From contig CALUTL010000001.1 in the NCBI GenBank assembly GCA_944323655.1, positions 278,320 through 342,319 on the forward strand: DNA of 64,000 bases, read 5' to 3'. Both the position numbers and the translations under genes were made by a program. Shown piece by piece: positions 43,251 to 52,931 of the stretch (position 1 is its first letter; the number at the start of each line of letters is the position of its first letter). Under the pieces are notes generated by a model. The model was not told the origin of the DNA, searched no databases, and saw only the letters and a list, made by a program, of their open reading frames with translations. Source of the stretch: Candidatus Gastranaerophilales bacterium. Its GTDB lineage: Bacteria; Cyanobacteriota; Vampirovibrionia; Gastranaerophilales; Gastranaerophilaceae.

Positions 43251-44357
43251 TTAATTTATTTTAACTATGTTCCTTTTTGTCACAAACGGTCTTTTTACTA
43301 TTTCAGCATCGTGCAATTTCTCTCTTATCATAACCTGAACAACTGTGCCTGTGCAAATTTCTTCAATATTTTTTACATAACCGAGTGCAATATTGGTATT
43401 TAACACAGGTGAAATTCCGCCGCTTGTAACTGTTCCGATTTTTTCACCTTTAAAATAGATTTCATATCCGTGTCTTGCGATTCCCCTATCAAGCATCTTT
43501 AACCCGACAAGCTTTTTATGTGTACCGTTTTTAATCTGCTCCATTATAACATCTTTTCCGTTATAATCAGCTTTCTTATCCTTTGGAACTGACCAAGAAA
43601 GTCCTGCCTCTATCGGAGTTGTATCTTCGTCCAAATCATTTCCGTATAAGTGCAAAGCCGCTTCCAGTCTTAATGTGTCTCTTGCACCCAAACCAATGGG
43701 CTTAATCCCGAAAGTTTTTCCTGTTTCTAAAATCTTATCAAACAACTCTTCGCTAAATTCATTTTCGACAAGAAGTTCAAACCCGTCTTCACCTGTGTAT
43801 CCTGTTCTGGAAGCCAAAAGCTTTATCCCTGCAACTTTTGCCGGTCTGATTGTAAAGGAATTCTGGTTTATATTAAGCCCCATTAAACTCAAAACCTCAG
43901 CAGCTTTGGGCCCTTGTACTGCCAATAGTGAATAATTGTGAGATTGGTTGTCTATTTTTACATCAAACCCTTTTTTATTTCTTACCATCCAGTTTAAATC
44001 TTCGTCAATCCTTGCAGCATTACAGATTATAAGATATTCTAAAACCCCTAATTTATAAATTATTAAATCATCTATTAATCCGCCTTTTTCATTCGTTAGC
44101 TGGCAGTAAACAGCTTTTTCATAAGTCAATTTTGTTATGTCCTGAGGTACAATTCTGTTTAAATATTCCAAAGAATCCTTCCCTGATACAAAAACCTCTC
44201 CCATATGCGAAACATCAAATAACCCGACGCTTTCTCTTACGGTTTTATGCTCCTCAATTATTGACGTATATTGAACAGGCATACTCCAACCCGCAAAATC
44301 AACCATTCTTGCCCCTAATCCTATATGCTTGTCATGCAAAAAAGTTTCTTTTGTCAT
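43251..44357 (-). CDS. gcvT: Glycine cleavage system T protein (aminomethyltransferase)
   Basis: 368 residues from ATG 44357, set by AAGGGGGAA upstream; the frame is open 16 codons further without a ribosome site. Signatures are MVDFAGWSMPVQY, VGLFDVSHMGEV and ASRTGYTGEDGFELLVEN. The folate-binding N-terminal domain and the C-terminal beta barrel (about 285-360) are complete. It transfers the methylene group to tetrahydrofolate. It is the first gene of the gcvT-gcvH-gcvPA operon; no glycine riboswitch fold was recognised in the 140-bp region upstream. Confidence 0.96.
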   Translation of the reverse strand: MTKETFLHDKHIGLGARMVDFAGWSMPVQYTSIIEEHKTVRESVGLFDVSHMGEVFVSGKDSLEYLNRIVPQDITKLTYEKAVYCQLTNEKGGLIDDLIIYKLGVLEYLIICNAARIDEDLNWMVRNKKGFDVKIDNQSHNYSLLAVQGPKAAEVLSLMGLNINQNSFTIRPAKVAGIKLLASRTGYTGEDGFELLVENEFSEELFDKILETGKTFGIKPIGLGARDTLRLEAALHLYGNDLDEDTTPIEAGLSWSVPKDKKADYNGKDVIMEQIKNGTHKKLVGLKMLDRGIARHGYEIYFKGEKIGTVTSGGISPVLNTNIALGYVKNIEEICTGTVVQVMIREKLHDAEIVKRPFVTKRNIVKIN

Positions 44358-44498
44358 AATTCCCCCTTTTGAAATTATTGTCGTCTTAACCACCTTAAAT
44401 GTCAATTTTTAATTAGTATTTTTGTTATATTTAATTACATTTTCGCCTTATTTAAAAAGTCCATGATTTACTAAAGCTTTTATTATATAATTTTTGTT

Positions 44499-45146
44499 AT
44501 GAAAGATTTTTTTATAGGACTTTTAGACTGGATTTACAAGAAGAAATGCTACTTTTGCAAGCGCTCTGATGAGTGTGTCAGAATGTGCTCTAAATGCTAT
44601 CAGACTCTAGAGCATCTTCGCCCTGAGGCAAACAGAATTTTGAGAAGCAAAAATATTTACTGCGCAGGAGTTTATGACAAAAATTTGCAAAAACTTATAC
44701 GAGGGCTTAAATACCATAACCAGAGAGAACTTGCAAAATATTTGGCTAAATTTATGTATGAATATTGGCTTGAAATCGGCGGTAAAAGCAATTTTCAAGT
44801 GGTTCCGGTTCCAATTTATAAAACAAGAGAAAAGAAACGAAAATACAACCACATGAATCTAGTTGCCGAAGAATTTTGCAACCTTTCCGGCTGCACACTT
44901 AACCTTGATTTGATAAAAAGAATTAAAAATACCAAACCTCAGTATAATCTTAAAAAATCTGAACGTGAAAATAATCTTAAAAACGCTTTTGAAATTGAAG
45001 AAAGTAACCTTCTGCCGATGAAAATTCTGATACTTGATGACATTTGCACCACAGGCTCTACTTTTGAAGAAATGATAAAAGAGTTTGAAAAACATAATAT
45101 TTTTGATATAACATGTTTTGCCGCCACAACCCCGTTTGAGGAATAG
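44499..45146 (+). CDS. ComF-family protein (phosphoribosyltransferase fold)
   Basis: 215 residues. N-terminal zinc-binding cysteines are in CYFCKRSDECVRMCSKC; the C-terminal type I phosphoribosyltransferase motif is ILILDDICTTGSTFEEM. ComF is needed for DNA uptake in naturally competent bacteria, where it acts in the cytoplasm with the pilus-linked uptake machine. With type IV pilus genes in the same window, competence is possible, but no comEC or comEA is seen here. It directly abuts the next gene. Confidence 0.88.
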   Translation: MKDFFIGLLDWIYKKKCYFCKRSDECVRMCSKCYQTLEHLRPEANRILRSKNIYCAGVYDKNLQKLIRGLKYHNQRELAKYLAKFMYEYWLEIGGKSNFQVVPVPIYKTREKKRKYNHMNLVAEEFCNLSGCTLNLDLIKRIKNTKPQYNLKKSERENNLKNAFEIEESNLLPMKILILDDICTTGSTFEEMIKEFEKHNIFDITCFAATTPFEE

Positions 45147-45461
45147 ATGATATTACAAGAATTTGCTTCATACATTCAAAATAGAAAAGATGATCTTACT
45201 TCAGGTAAATCCACCGCATTAAAAATTCTTTGTGACTGGATTCGGCTTGTGATTAAGAAAAACCCGAAAGGTCACGTTGACAGGATTGTTCAAACAGAAA
45301 TTCTACTTGCCGAAAACAAGTACGGAGAGTTTTTTATTACCGCAAAATCCGAAAGCGGAAGAACCCTTGTTAATGCTTTATACAATTTTGCCCTGAGCTA
45401 TGAACATTACGTTATGCAAAAATGGCTCGATGATAAAAATCCCCAAGATTTTAAAAAATAG
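45147..45461 (+). CDS. Small conserved-looking protein downstream of comF
   Basis: 104 residues. ATG 45147 follows the comF stop directly (TAGATG), so expression is coupled. The protein is mixed alpha/beta with basic stretches (RLVIKKNPKGHVDRIVQTE, QKWLDDKNPQDFKK), no signal or membrane segment. No known family recognised; the operon suggests a link to ComF. Confidence 0.6.
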   Translation: MILQEFASYIQNRKDDLTSGKSTALKILCDWIRLVIKKNPKGHVDRIVQTEILLAENKYGEFFITAKSESGRTLVNALYNFALSYEHYVMQKWLDDKNPQDFKK

Positions 45462-45549
45462 CACATTAAATACCCGCCTGTCGGATTTTATTTAACCTTT
45501 AAAATCTAAAATATTTATAAATCAAAGATTTTAAACGGAGAAATAAATT

Positions 45550-46401
45550 ATGAGCAATATTTACCAATCACAAATCAGCCGCCTTAAAGAATTGAACAAC
45601 CTTTTTATTGAGCTTACGGCAAAAAGCTGCAACCAAAGATGCAAAAATTGTTATATTGACTTCCCGCTATCCAAAAACGTAAAAGATTTTATTGACGAAA
45701 ACTTGATAAAGAAAACCCTTTCTGACACGAAAGACGAAAATCTTCAATGTATTTACCTCACAGGCGCCGAACCTATGACACACCCCGACTTTAACAGCAT
45801 ATTAAGACTCTGCCTGAAACGCACTAATGTTTGTATTTGCACAAACGGAAGCTTTATTAATGAAAAAAAAGCAAGATTTTTAAAAAGAGTTGAAGACGAA
45901 AGCGATTTTGAAATTATCTTTCAACTAAGTATGGAGCATTACAATGAAATAAAAAACGACGACCTTAGAGGCCGCGGAACCTACAGACAAACACTTCTTG
46001 CAATAAAAAGCCTCGTTAAGTATGAATTTAACCCTATTATATGCATTACCGACTTTTATCAGGAAGACAAAGAAAAACTTCTTGAAGGCTTTAAACCTAT
46101 ATGCGAAAAAATAGGATTTTCAGCAACCGAAAATAATTTCAAAATTAACATCCCCTACACTAAAAACGACGATACGCAATCACTGACTGCCTCTTGGCAA
46201 AGCTTAGACTGCGAATACGGAAGAATACTTACCGCCAAAGGTATTTACTCTTGTCCATTCCTTGCAAACGACCACAGAGGCCGCTCCGGAAGTGATTTTA
46301 CTGACTATTCCGATAAAAGTATTCTTGAAACAAACTTTTGCGCAACTTGCATTAAAAACAAAACTCAAATGTTTTCTATCAATTTTGAAAATTTTAACTG
46401 A
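45550..46401 (+). CDS. Radical SAM protein with C-terminal cysteines
   Basis: 283 residues. The 4Fe-4S motif is C-x3-C-x2-C in SCNQRCKNCYID at about 27-37, followed by the glycine-rich region LTGAEPMTHPDF. Three further cysteines near the C-terminus (YSCPF, NFCATCIKN) suggest a SPASM/twitch-like auxiliary cluster site. Such enzymes modify peptides or proteins, or help mature cofactors. No obvious precursor peptide gene is adjacent. It converges on the PilO gene. Confidence 0.85.
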   Translation: MSNIYQSQISRLKELNNLFIELTAKSCNQRCKNCYIDFPLSKNVKDFIDENLIKKTLSDTKDENLQCIYLTGAEPMTHPDFNSILRLCLKRTNVCICTNGSFINEKKARFLKRVEDESDFEIIFQLSMEHYNEIKNDDLRGRGTYRQTLLAIKSLVKYEFNPIICITDFYQEDKEKLLEGFKPICEKIGFSATENNFKINIPYTKNDDTQSLTASWQSLDCEYGRILTAKGIYSCPFLANDHRGRSGSDFTDYSDKSILETNFCATCIKNKTQMFSINFENFN

Positions 46402-46989
46402 TTACTTCTTTGCGTAAAGCTTCATTGAAAACTTAATCATCAAAATTGATTTATTCTTTTCATAAGGTTCAACTTCTACCTTACAAATGTCAAGGAAATG
46501 TTCGTGTTGATATAAAGCTTTTAAGAATGTTTCAAAATTTTTATAATTTGAAATTAATTCCATATCTAATAAAGCAACATTATATTTATCCGGAACACCC
46601 TGAACAAACTTATCATCCTTTGGATCATAAGTATAATTTATAGAAAGCATTTTAATAGTGTTAGCTCTGATGATTTTGAGAATTTCGGAAAATTCGCCGG
46701 CAATAAGACCTTCCGCATCAAGCCCTACTTCATCAGATTCAAAAAATGTCTTTTCAATACCGGACATATCATCTTGCTTTTTAGCAGCAGACTTCAACTC
46801 ATCACGCTCTCTTTGTTTATCAGCAAGAACCAAAGTCTGCGCTGCATACTGATCATTCATCTCCATTATATTCTGTACTATTGGAATAATTTTATTAACT
46901 ACCAAAAACACAACAACAAGTACTGACAAAGCCAATACTGCCACTGCGTCTTTTAATTTCATTAAAATTTCTTTAGTTTCTTCTGGCAT
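46402..46989 (-). CDS. PilO-like pilus inner-membrane protein
   Basis: 195 residues. A short cytoplasmic tail, one transmembrane helix (about 13-31, AVAVLALSVLVVVFLVVN), a coiled coil (about 36-70) and a ferredoxin-like periplasmic domain with NTIKMLSINYTY and VALLDMELISNYKNFETFLK. This layout is that of PilO, the partner of PilN in the alignment complex. It follows the fused PilM-PilN gene by 27 bp and is probably co-transcribed. Sequence conservation of PilO is low, so the call leans on position and architecture. Confidence 0.8.
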   Translation of the reverse strand: MPEETKEILMKLKDAVAVLALSVLVVVFLVVNKIIPIVQNIMEMNDQYAAQTLVLADKQRERDELKSAAKKQDDMSGIEKTFFESDEVGLDAEGLIAGEFSEILKIIRANTIKMLSINYTYDPKDDKFVQGVPDKYNVALLDMELISNYKNFETFLKALYQHEHFLDICKVEVEPYEKNKSILMIKFSMKLYAKK

Positions 46990-47016
46990 AATTTATAAAA
47001 AATCTCCGTTTTTATA

Positions 47017-48747
47017 TTATTCTATAGGCGTATCGCTTAACAATTTTTTATCTGGCGGCAAATTTACGGCTTTACCTGTCGTTTTGCCAGATTTAGATTT
47101 TTTTGACTTTCCTTTGGCATTTTTTGCATTACCGCCTTTATTGTCACTTTCCTCCGTTACTACAGGTGCAGGTGCTGCCGAAATATTTGAAATTTCAAAA
47201 TCATAAGTTACCGGAAGATTTGACATAAATTCATCCACATTATCCGATATCATTTCTAATTTTTGAAGTTTTAAATCGCTTGAAACAAGATATTCTTTCA
47301 AGTTTTTATAAAATGTATAAATATCTTCAACAGAACTTGCGCCACCTTTAATCAATATCTTGCCGCTTCCCTCAGTTGAAAAATACGAAAGCCATAGCTG
47401 CGGAGGAACTGATTCTCCAATTGCGGAATAAGCCATCAATTTAACTCTGTTATCTTGAAGAGTTTTATTTATTTCATTTTTTACACTGAACTTACCGGCC
47501 ATCTGCTGAGCCTCTTTCAACTCTTTAATTTCTTTTTCAATCTGTTGAATGCTGGCATTTAATTCGTCAAGCTCTGATTGCTTGTCACTTTGGATTTTCG
47601 GCAAAAGCAACATTGCAATACCGACAGGAACAAGCAGCAGAATTGCTATCGCAATTGACATAACTCTTGCCATAGTCGGAGTTGTTGTAAACTCATTCTC
47701 ACCTATAGGTATTTTAATAATCTCTTCTGCTGTAGTTGTTTCACCGCTTGAAGCCGAAAGGAAATTACAGCTTATAGGATAATTAAATGTCTTTGAAACC
47801 GCTACACCTATAGCCTGAAGAGAAATCTTTAAAATATTATCCGGCAATACATCTAAACTTACAGGCAAAAATTCCTTGCGTTTAAATTTATTATTTTCAA
47901 TATATTCTATTGTACCGTCAACATTAAGAGCCTTTGCAAGCACCTCGGCACTAACAGAATCAGTATCGGAAAGGACTAAAAGATAGTTTGTCGGATAACT
48001 CATCAATGTAATTTGCGCTGAAGAACTTATTACATTATAAATTTCATCACCTTCATAAGATTTAATAGCTATAGGTTCTTCATAATAATCAACAACATTC
48101 TTTCCTGTCAAAGATACAAGAGTATATCCGTTTGAGTTTACCGTCAATAAATTCCAAGTAACCCCGTCCTGCATCTCTGATGCCGCAAGTCCGGTATAAT
48201 CAAGAGCTCTAAGTGTTGATAATATTGACATTTCAACACCTACCAAGTTAGCACCCAATTCAGCTAAAGCACTTGAAATACTTTCTACAACCAATTGTTG
48301 AACTGCGGAATAAAACAGCTTACGATTTTCTCCGTTGCCGACATTTGAATCCCACCACTGAACTATCGGGTCATGTCTTTTGAACACATAAGACTGCTCA
48401 ACTTCTGAAGTTACAGCTCCGGTTATAGCTTCATCTCCAAGAATCAATGACATTTCTATCGAACTAAACAAAACCGTCGGAAGATTCAAAGTAATGTTAC
48501 ATTTCGGATTTAACTTAAGCTCCTCAAACATTTCAGTAACAGCCTTTTTAAAATCATCCATATTGGATATTTCTCTAAGCGATTCATTATAAGCAAGCGG
48601 CCTTACTGCGTAACTTTTGATAGTATGGCTTGAATCATCAATTTGAATCATTTCAAGACCAACACCCGGAGTAACTGAAAGATACACATCCGGACGATTT
48701 CCGGCTGTTAATTTATCAATAAAATCGTTAATAAAATTAGAACCCAT
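47017..48747 (-). CDS. Fused PilM-PilN pilus assembly protein
   Basis: 576 residues. Residues 1 to about 345 resemble the actin-like PilM (for example VVESISSALAELGANLVGVE, SILSTLRALDYTG). A transmembrane helix at 361-383 (RVMSIAIAILLLVPVGIAML) is then followed by a coiled coil (about 388-420) and a PilN-like periplasmic domain (to about 535, with PPQLWLSYFSTEGSGKILIK). The C-terminus is a Lys/Gly-rich low-complexity tail. PilM and PilN are usually separate proteins that bind each other through PilN's N-terminus, so this is a fusion. It anchors the pilus machine and connects PilO/PilP to the cytoplasmic ring. Confidence 0.8.
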   Translation of the reverse strand: MGSNFINDFIDKLTAGNRPDVYLSVTPGVGLEMIQIDDSSHTIKSYAVRPLAYNESLREISNMDDFKKAVTEMFEELKLNPKCNITLNLPTVLFSSIEMSLILGDEAITGAVTSEVEQSYVFKRHDPIVQWWDSNVGNGENRKLFYSAVQQLVVESISSALAELGANLVGVEMSILSTLRALDYTGLAASEMQDGVTWNLLTVNSNGYTLVSLTGKNVVDYYEEPIAIKSYEGDEIYNVISSSAQITLMSYPTNYLLVLSDTDSVSAEVLAKALNVDGTIEYIENNKFKRKEFLPVSLDVLPDNILKISLQAIGVAVSKTFNYPISCNFLSASSGETTTAEEIIKIPIGENEFTTTPTMARVMSIAIAILLLVPVGIAMLLLPKIQSDKQSELDELNASIQQIEKEIKELKEAQQMAGKFSVKNEINKTLQDNRVKLMAYSAIGESVPPQLWLSYFSTEGSGKILIKGGASSVEDIYTFYKNLKEYLVSSDLKLQKLEMISDNVDEFMSNLPVTYDFEISNISAAPAPVVTEESDNKGGNAKNAKGKSKKSKSGKTTGKAVNLPPDKKLLSDTPIE

Positions 48748-48857
48748 TTTAGTTATTTTCTTCCTATGTACTTAATTCTTATTTTTATTATACAATATAT
48801 TTTATAGAGGTTGCAAATTTAACATAAATTTACATTATACGGAGGATAACCTGCCAA

Positions 48858-49766
48858 ATGAACTATATAACTGAAATACAAAGGCTTAAGAGAGAGAAAA
48901 ATGCTGTTGTGCTTGCACACTGCTATCAAAATATAGAAATTGATGAAGTCGCAGATTATATTGGGGACTCTCTTTATTTAAGTCAAATGGCTGCAAAAAC
49001 TGATGCTGATATAATTATTTTTGCAGGAGTTTACTTTATGGCTCAAACTGCTAAAATTTTAAATCCATCAAAAAAAGTTATTCTGCCTAACCTTAAAGCA
49101 GGCTGTGCAATGGCAGATATGATAAATTTACAGCAGTTAAGAGAATTTAAAAAACAAAATCCAAATATTCCTACAGTTTGCTATATAAATTCAACAGCAG
49201 AAGTAAAATCAGAATGTGACATTTGCTGCACAAGTTCAAATGCGATAAAAATTGTCGAAAGCCTAAAATCGCCGAAAGTATTGTTTTTACCGGACAAAAA
49301 CCTTGGCAGGTGGGTAGAAAAACAGCTTGAAAATGTGGAAGTTATAACATACAACGGCTGTTGCCCGATTCATGATAGATTTGATCCCGGCGCAATAAGA
49401 GAAACTAAATTTCAATATCCACATGCACTTGTACTCGCACACCCTGAATGTCCTGAAGAATTTTCATCTCGAGCAGATTATGTCGGCAGCACATCAGGAA
49501 TTATGAATTTTGTTAAAAACAGCAATGAAAAACAATTTATTGTTGCAACAGAAAAAGGTGTGCTTGACAGATTAAAACGTGATAATCCGAACAAACAATT
49601 CTATTACATTCATAATGTACCTTCAATTTGTCAAAGTATGAAATTAAATACCGTTTTGGATATTTATTACGTCTTGAAAAATGAAGCACAGGAAATCACT
49701 GTCGATAAAGAAATCGCACAAAAAGCTCTTAAATGTATAGAAAGAATGCTTGAAGTTTCAAAATAG
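48858..49766 (+). CDS. nadA: Quinolinate synthase NadA
   Basis: 302 residues, the short form of the family. It condenses iminoaspartate with dihydroxyacetone phosphate in NAD synthesis. The 4Fe-4S ligands are probably Cys in LKAGCAMADMI, YNGCCPIHDRF and PSICQSMKLNT; VVLAHCYQNIEIDEVADYIG and CYINSTAEVKSECDICCTSS are diagnostic. GGAGGATAA precedes the start. nadB and nadC are not in the window. Confidence 0.95.
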   Translation: MNYITEIQRLKREKNAVVLAHCYQNIEIDEVADYIGDSLYLSQMAAKTDADIIIFAGVYFMAQTAKILNPSKKVILPNLKAGCAMADMINLQQLREFKKQNPNIPTVCYINSTAEVKSECDICCTSSNAIKIVESLKSPKVLFLPDKNLGRWVEKQLENVEVITYNGCCPIHDRFDPGAIRETKFQYPHALVLAHPECPEEFSSRADYVGSTSGIMNFVKNSNEKQFIVATEKGVLDRLKRDNPNKQFYYIHNVPSICQSMKLNTVLDIYYVLKNEAQEITVDKEIAQKALKCIERMLEVSK

Positions 49767-49779
49767 GATTAATTTTAAA

Positions 49780-50532
49780 ATGGATGATATAATTTTTGGC
49801 AAAAATGCAATAACAGAAGCCTTAATCAGCGGAGAAAGAGAAATTAATAAAATCCTTATTTCCAAAAGCATTCACTCTGATGCCAAAATCGAAAAAATTA
49901 AAACTCTTGCCAGAGAAAGAGGAATTATTTTTCAATTTGTGGCAAAAGAAAAATTCCAGCCTTACGCTGAATTCAATCATCAAGGAGTTATTGCCCAAAT
50001 TTCGCCTTTAAAATACGCAGACCTCGATGAATTTTTGGAACAAAATCACCAAAATTCATCTGTTGTAATCCTTGACGGAGTGGAAGACCCGCACAATTTC
50101 GGTGCAATAATTCGTTCCTGCGTTTGCGCTGGGGTTAGCGGAATTATAATTCCTTCCAGACGTAATGTCCAAGTGAATTCCGTTGTCGAAAAAACCAGTG
50201 CAGGGGCTATTAACCACATTCCGATAATAAAAGTCAATAGTCTTTCTAACGCAGTTCAAAAATTAAAAGATTCAGACTGGTGGATAATTGCGACAGATGC
50301 TTCAGCAGATGATAATTATTACGATATCAAATATAATGATATGAACTTTGCGCTTATCATGGGGGCTGAGCATGCAGGAGTTTCTAAATCACTTCTTAAA
50401 ATGTCCGACTTTAAAGTTAAAATACCTATGATGAATAATTTTAATTCTCTAAACGTTTCTAATGCCGCTTGCGTAATCATTTTTGAAAGCTTGAGGCAGC
50501 GTATTAAAAAAGAAAATTTTAAGCAAAGTTAA
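49780..50532 (+). CDS. 23S rRNA 2'-O-methyltransferase, RlmB/TrmH (SpoU) family
   Basis: 250 residues from ATG 49780, with AATAGGA upstream; the frame begins at a TTG inside nadA. The N-terminal substrate-binding domain begins DDIIFGKNAITEALISG, and the knotted SPOUT domain shows VVILDGVEDPHNFGAIIRS, ALIMGAEHAGVSKSLLK and IPMMNNFNSLNVSNAACVII. RlmB (Gm2251) is the likeliest member; TrmH-type tRNA targets cannot be fully excluded. It lies 13 bp after nadA and probably shares its transcript. Confidence 0.9.
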   Translation: MDDIIFGKNAITEALISGEREINKILISKSIHSDAKIEKIKTLARERGIIFQFVAKEKFQPYAEFNHQGVIAQISPLKYADLDEFLEQNHQNSSVVILDGVEDPHNFGAIIRSCVCAGVSGIIIPSRRNVQVNSVVEKTSAGAINHIPIIKVNSLSNAVQKLKDSDWWIIATDASADDNYYDIKYNDMNFALIMGAEHAGVSKSLLKMSDFKVKIPMMNNFNSLNVSNAACVIIFESLRQRIKKENFKQS

Positions 50533-50595
50533 AAAATAGTTTTAATTATAAAATTATATTACAATAATTTTGAGAGATGGAGAGTTTTATAATAA

Positions 50596-51597
50596 ATGAA
50601 AAAAGAAATCGAAAAACTTGGATTAATATCAGAAGACATTTCGGATGAAGATGTTGATTTCCACGAACTTGAACCGATGGATGAAGAAGATGAGCTTATT
50701 CATTCGGTAGAAGATCCGAAAGTTCAGGAAAGTTTAACCTCAGTAAATTCCGATGACAGTGTTAAGATATACTTGCAGCAAATCGGTAAAATTCCGCTGC
50801 TTTCGTCAGAACAAGAGCTTGATTTGGCTAAGAAAATTTACGAATCTCAAGACGAATTTTCAAAAAACCTGCTTGTAAACGCAAATTTAAGACTTGTTGT
50901 TAGTATCGCTAAAAAATACATCGGCCGAGGGCTTTCGTTTCTTGATTTAATTCAGGAGGGCAATTTAGGCTTAATGAAGGCTGCAGGAAGATTTGATTAC
51001 ACAAAAGGCTACAAATTTTCAACCTATGCAACTTGGTGGATTCAGCAGTCAATCACACGTGCAATTGCAGACAAGGCTCGTATAATAAGGCTTCCGATAC
51101 ACATGATTGAATCGCTCGGCAAAATCCGCCGTGCAACAATTGACCTTACAACAGAACTCGGACACACGCCGACAAAACAGGAAATTGCATACAGATTAGG
51201 AATTTCAGTTAACAAACTCACCTCCATCATTAAATCCGCTCAAAGTACAATCAGCATGGAAACTCCTGCAAACAGCTCAGAAGACAGTTCCAAAATTGCC
51301 GATTTTATCGTGGATGATTCCACTATAACACCCGACAGCAGAGTTTCTCAGGAAAACTTGTTTGAAGATATTAGAAGAATGCTTAATCAATTAAGTCCAA
51401 AAGAAAGAGATGTCCTTATTCTCCGCTACGGACTTGACAACAGCGGAACGAAGAAAACTCTTGATGAAATCGGTTCTCAATATGGAGTTTCACGTGAACG
51501 TATCCGACAAATTGAAAACAGAGCTATCGCTAAACTTAAAAAACTTTGCAAAAACAAACACCTCACAGTCGGACTTAAAAACTACTTCGGCGAATAG
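50596..51597 (+). CDS. RNA polymerase sigma-70 factor, primary type (RpoD/SigA)
   Basis: 333 residues. It has region 1.2 ([21 protein letters not shown]), region 2 with [18 protein letters not shown] and [20 protein letters not shown], region 3 and region 4 with [20 protein letters not shown]. Region 1.1 is replaced by a short acidic N-terminus (about 1-50), as in short primary and group 2 sigma factors. The strong 2.4 and 4.2 motifs fit recognition of TATAAT/TTGACA promoters, which are seen in this window. Group 1 versus 2 cannot be decided without the other sigma genes. Confidence 0.9.
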   Translation: MKKEIEKLGLISEDISDEDVDFHELEPMDEEDELIHSVEDPKVQESLTSVNSDDSVKIYLQQIGKIPLLSSEQELDLAKKIYESQDEFSKNLLVNANLRLVVSIAKKYIGRGLSFLDLIQEGNLGLMKAAGRFDYTKGYKFSTYATWWIQQSITRAIADKARIIRLPIHMIESLGKIRRATIDLTTELGHTPTKQEIAYRLGISVNKLTSIIKSAQSTISMETPANSSEDSSKIADFIVDDSTITPDSRVSQENLFEDIRRMLNQLSPKERDVLILRYGLDNSGTKKTLDEIGSQYGVSRERIRQIENRAIAKLKKLCKNKHLTVGLKNYFGE

Positions 51598-51599
51598 CA

Positions 51600-51882
51600 C
51601 ACAAAGTGTGCTTTTACCTTTGGCTAAATATTAGTGTTAGCGCTTTTGTATAAATTGGAAACTTTATTATATAAATAGTTGCGTCGCTTTTAACAAAATC
51701 TGTATATTGTTCTCACAAAGTGTGCTTTTACCTTTGGCTAAATATTAGTGTTAGCGCTTTTGTATAAATTGGAAACTTTATTATATAAATAGTTGCGTCG
51801 CTTTTAACAAAATCTGTATATTGTTCTCACAAAGTGTGCTTTTACATTTGGATAAATATCAGTATTTGCGCTTTTGGAAAAT
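51600..51882. repeat. 114-bp tandem repeat, about 2.5 copies
   Basis: Copies start at 51600, 51714 and 51828, each with CACAAAGTGTGCTTTTAC. The first two are essentially identical over 114 bp; the third diverges after about 20 bases and stops after about 55. The array begins just after the sigma-factor stop codon, and the palindrome CACAAAGTGTG recurs in each unit. Confidence 0.85.
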
Positions 51883-51888
51883 AAGTAG

Positions 51889-52240
51889 GGTGCGTCGTTT
51901 CAGACGCACCTTTAAATTTTAAATAGTCGTAAAATTCTTTAAAATAAAAATTTGCGACAATAGCGAAGTGAGCAATAATTGCAAGCGAAAGAACAACAAA
52001 GCCGTCGTTGTCTGAGCGGAGCGAGTTTGACGGCTTTTGGCTTGAGCTTTGCGAATTATTAGCAAACGTAAGCGTGTCAATGGTTTTGAGGCACTTTTTC
52101 CATAATAAGTGCCCCCCGTCCGGAGGACTTTTTAAATATATTACTCTTTTTCCATAAAAGCGACCGCCCTTCTAGCGTAAGACTCGCCGAAGGCTTTAAA
52201 TATCTTCGTTTTATGATTTTGGTGCGTCAAACGACGCACC
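51889..52240. repeat. Diverged copy of the unit A interspersed repeat
   Basis: Bounded by GGTGCGTC-GTTTCA-GACGCACC (51889-51910) and GGTGCGTC-AAAC-GACGCACC (52221-52240). The core keeps the recognisable unit A segments (GAGTGAGCAATAAT, AACAACAAAGCCGTC, GGTTTTGAGGCACTTTTTCC, CCGTCCGGAGGAC) with many substitutions, and has about 75 extra bases at its right end. Confidence 0.8.
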
Positions 52241-52268
52241 CTACTATCTATCTAATTTGATTAATATC

Positions 52269-52931
52269 CTACTTTAAAAGCCAAGATTGATAATAGCAAG
52301 GAGGGTGTTTACAAAAAGGACTTTGCGTTAATTGATCTCTATTATAAAAAGGAACAACTTTTTTATAATTACTAAAATTGTTTACTCTATTATTATTTAT
52401 ATCAGCAAATGTAAAAATCCATCTGTCACGCCCAAATCTGTTCGGATTTGAATGACCATTTGTATCCACTAAAAATATATTTTCGGAATAATTATATGTA
52501 CACCAACTTTGACCACTACCATCAATAAAACAGTAAGCATGCCCCTCGCTAGGATTACCGTTATCCATATCTATACCGTCTGAAGAATTCCCTGATGAAC
52601 AAGAACCACCACATAGAGTATCACCTTTCTTCCAACAACGCTCTATATCTTCCTTTCCACAATCAAGCAGTACCTTAAATTTGGACTTTAATATATTAAA
52701 CTCTTCTGTTGTAGCATTTTTTGAAATTTGTTCTGTTCTTGTAAATTCTTGATTTAATAATGCTTCTTGAAATACTTGTGATATTTCTGAATATACTTTT
52801 TTATATGCAGTTTTAAACTGTCTTTCCTGATAATTGTTAATTAAACCAGGTAAAGTCATTGCTGCAACTAATCCAATAATTCCAATCGTTATCAAAACTT
52901 CCGCTAATGTAAATGCTTTTATTTTATACAT
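52269..52931 (-). CDS. Orphan type IV prepilin-like protein 2
   Basis: 220 residues. The N-terminus MYKIKA|FTLAEVLITIGIIGLV is a prepilin signal (Phe+1, Glu+5), with Ala instead of Gly before the cleavage point, which is tolerated in some pilins. The next region NYQERQFKTAYKKVYSEISQ and the C-terminal CKHPPCYYQSWLLK match the first prepilin at 38837-39496. The loop contains CGGSCSSGN and other cysteines. Being single and divergent from a small HTH gene, it looks like one of a dispersed family. Confidence 0.88.
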   Translation of the reverse strand: MYKIKAFTLAEVLITIGIIGLVAAMTLPGLINNYQERQFKTAYKKVYSEISQVFQEALLNQEFTRTEQISKNATTEEFNILKSKFKVLLDCGKEDIERCWKKGDTLCGGSCSSGNSSDGIDMDNGNPSEGHAYCFIDGSGQSWCTYNYSENIFLVDTNGHSNPNRFGRDRWIFTFADINNNRVNNFSNYKKVVPFYNRDQLTQSPFCKHPPCYYQSWLLK

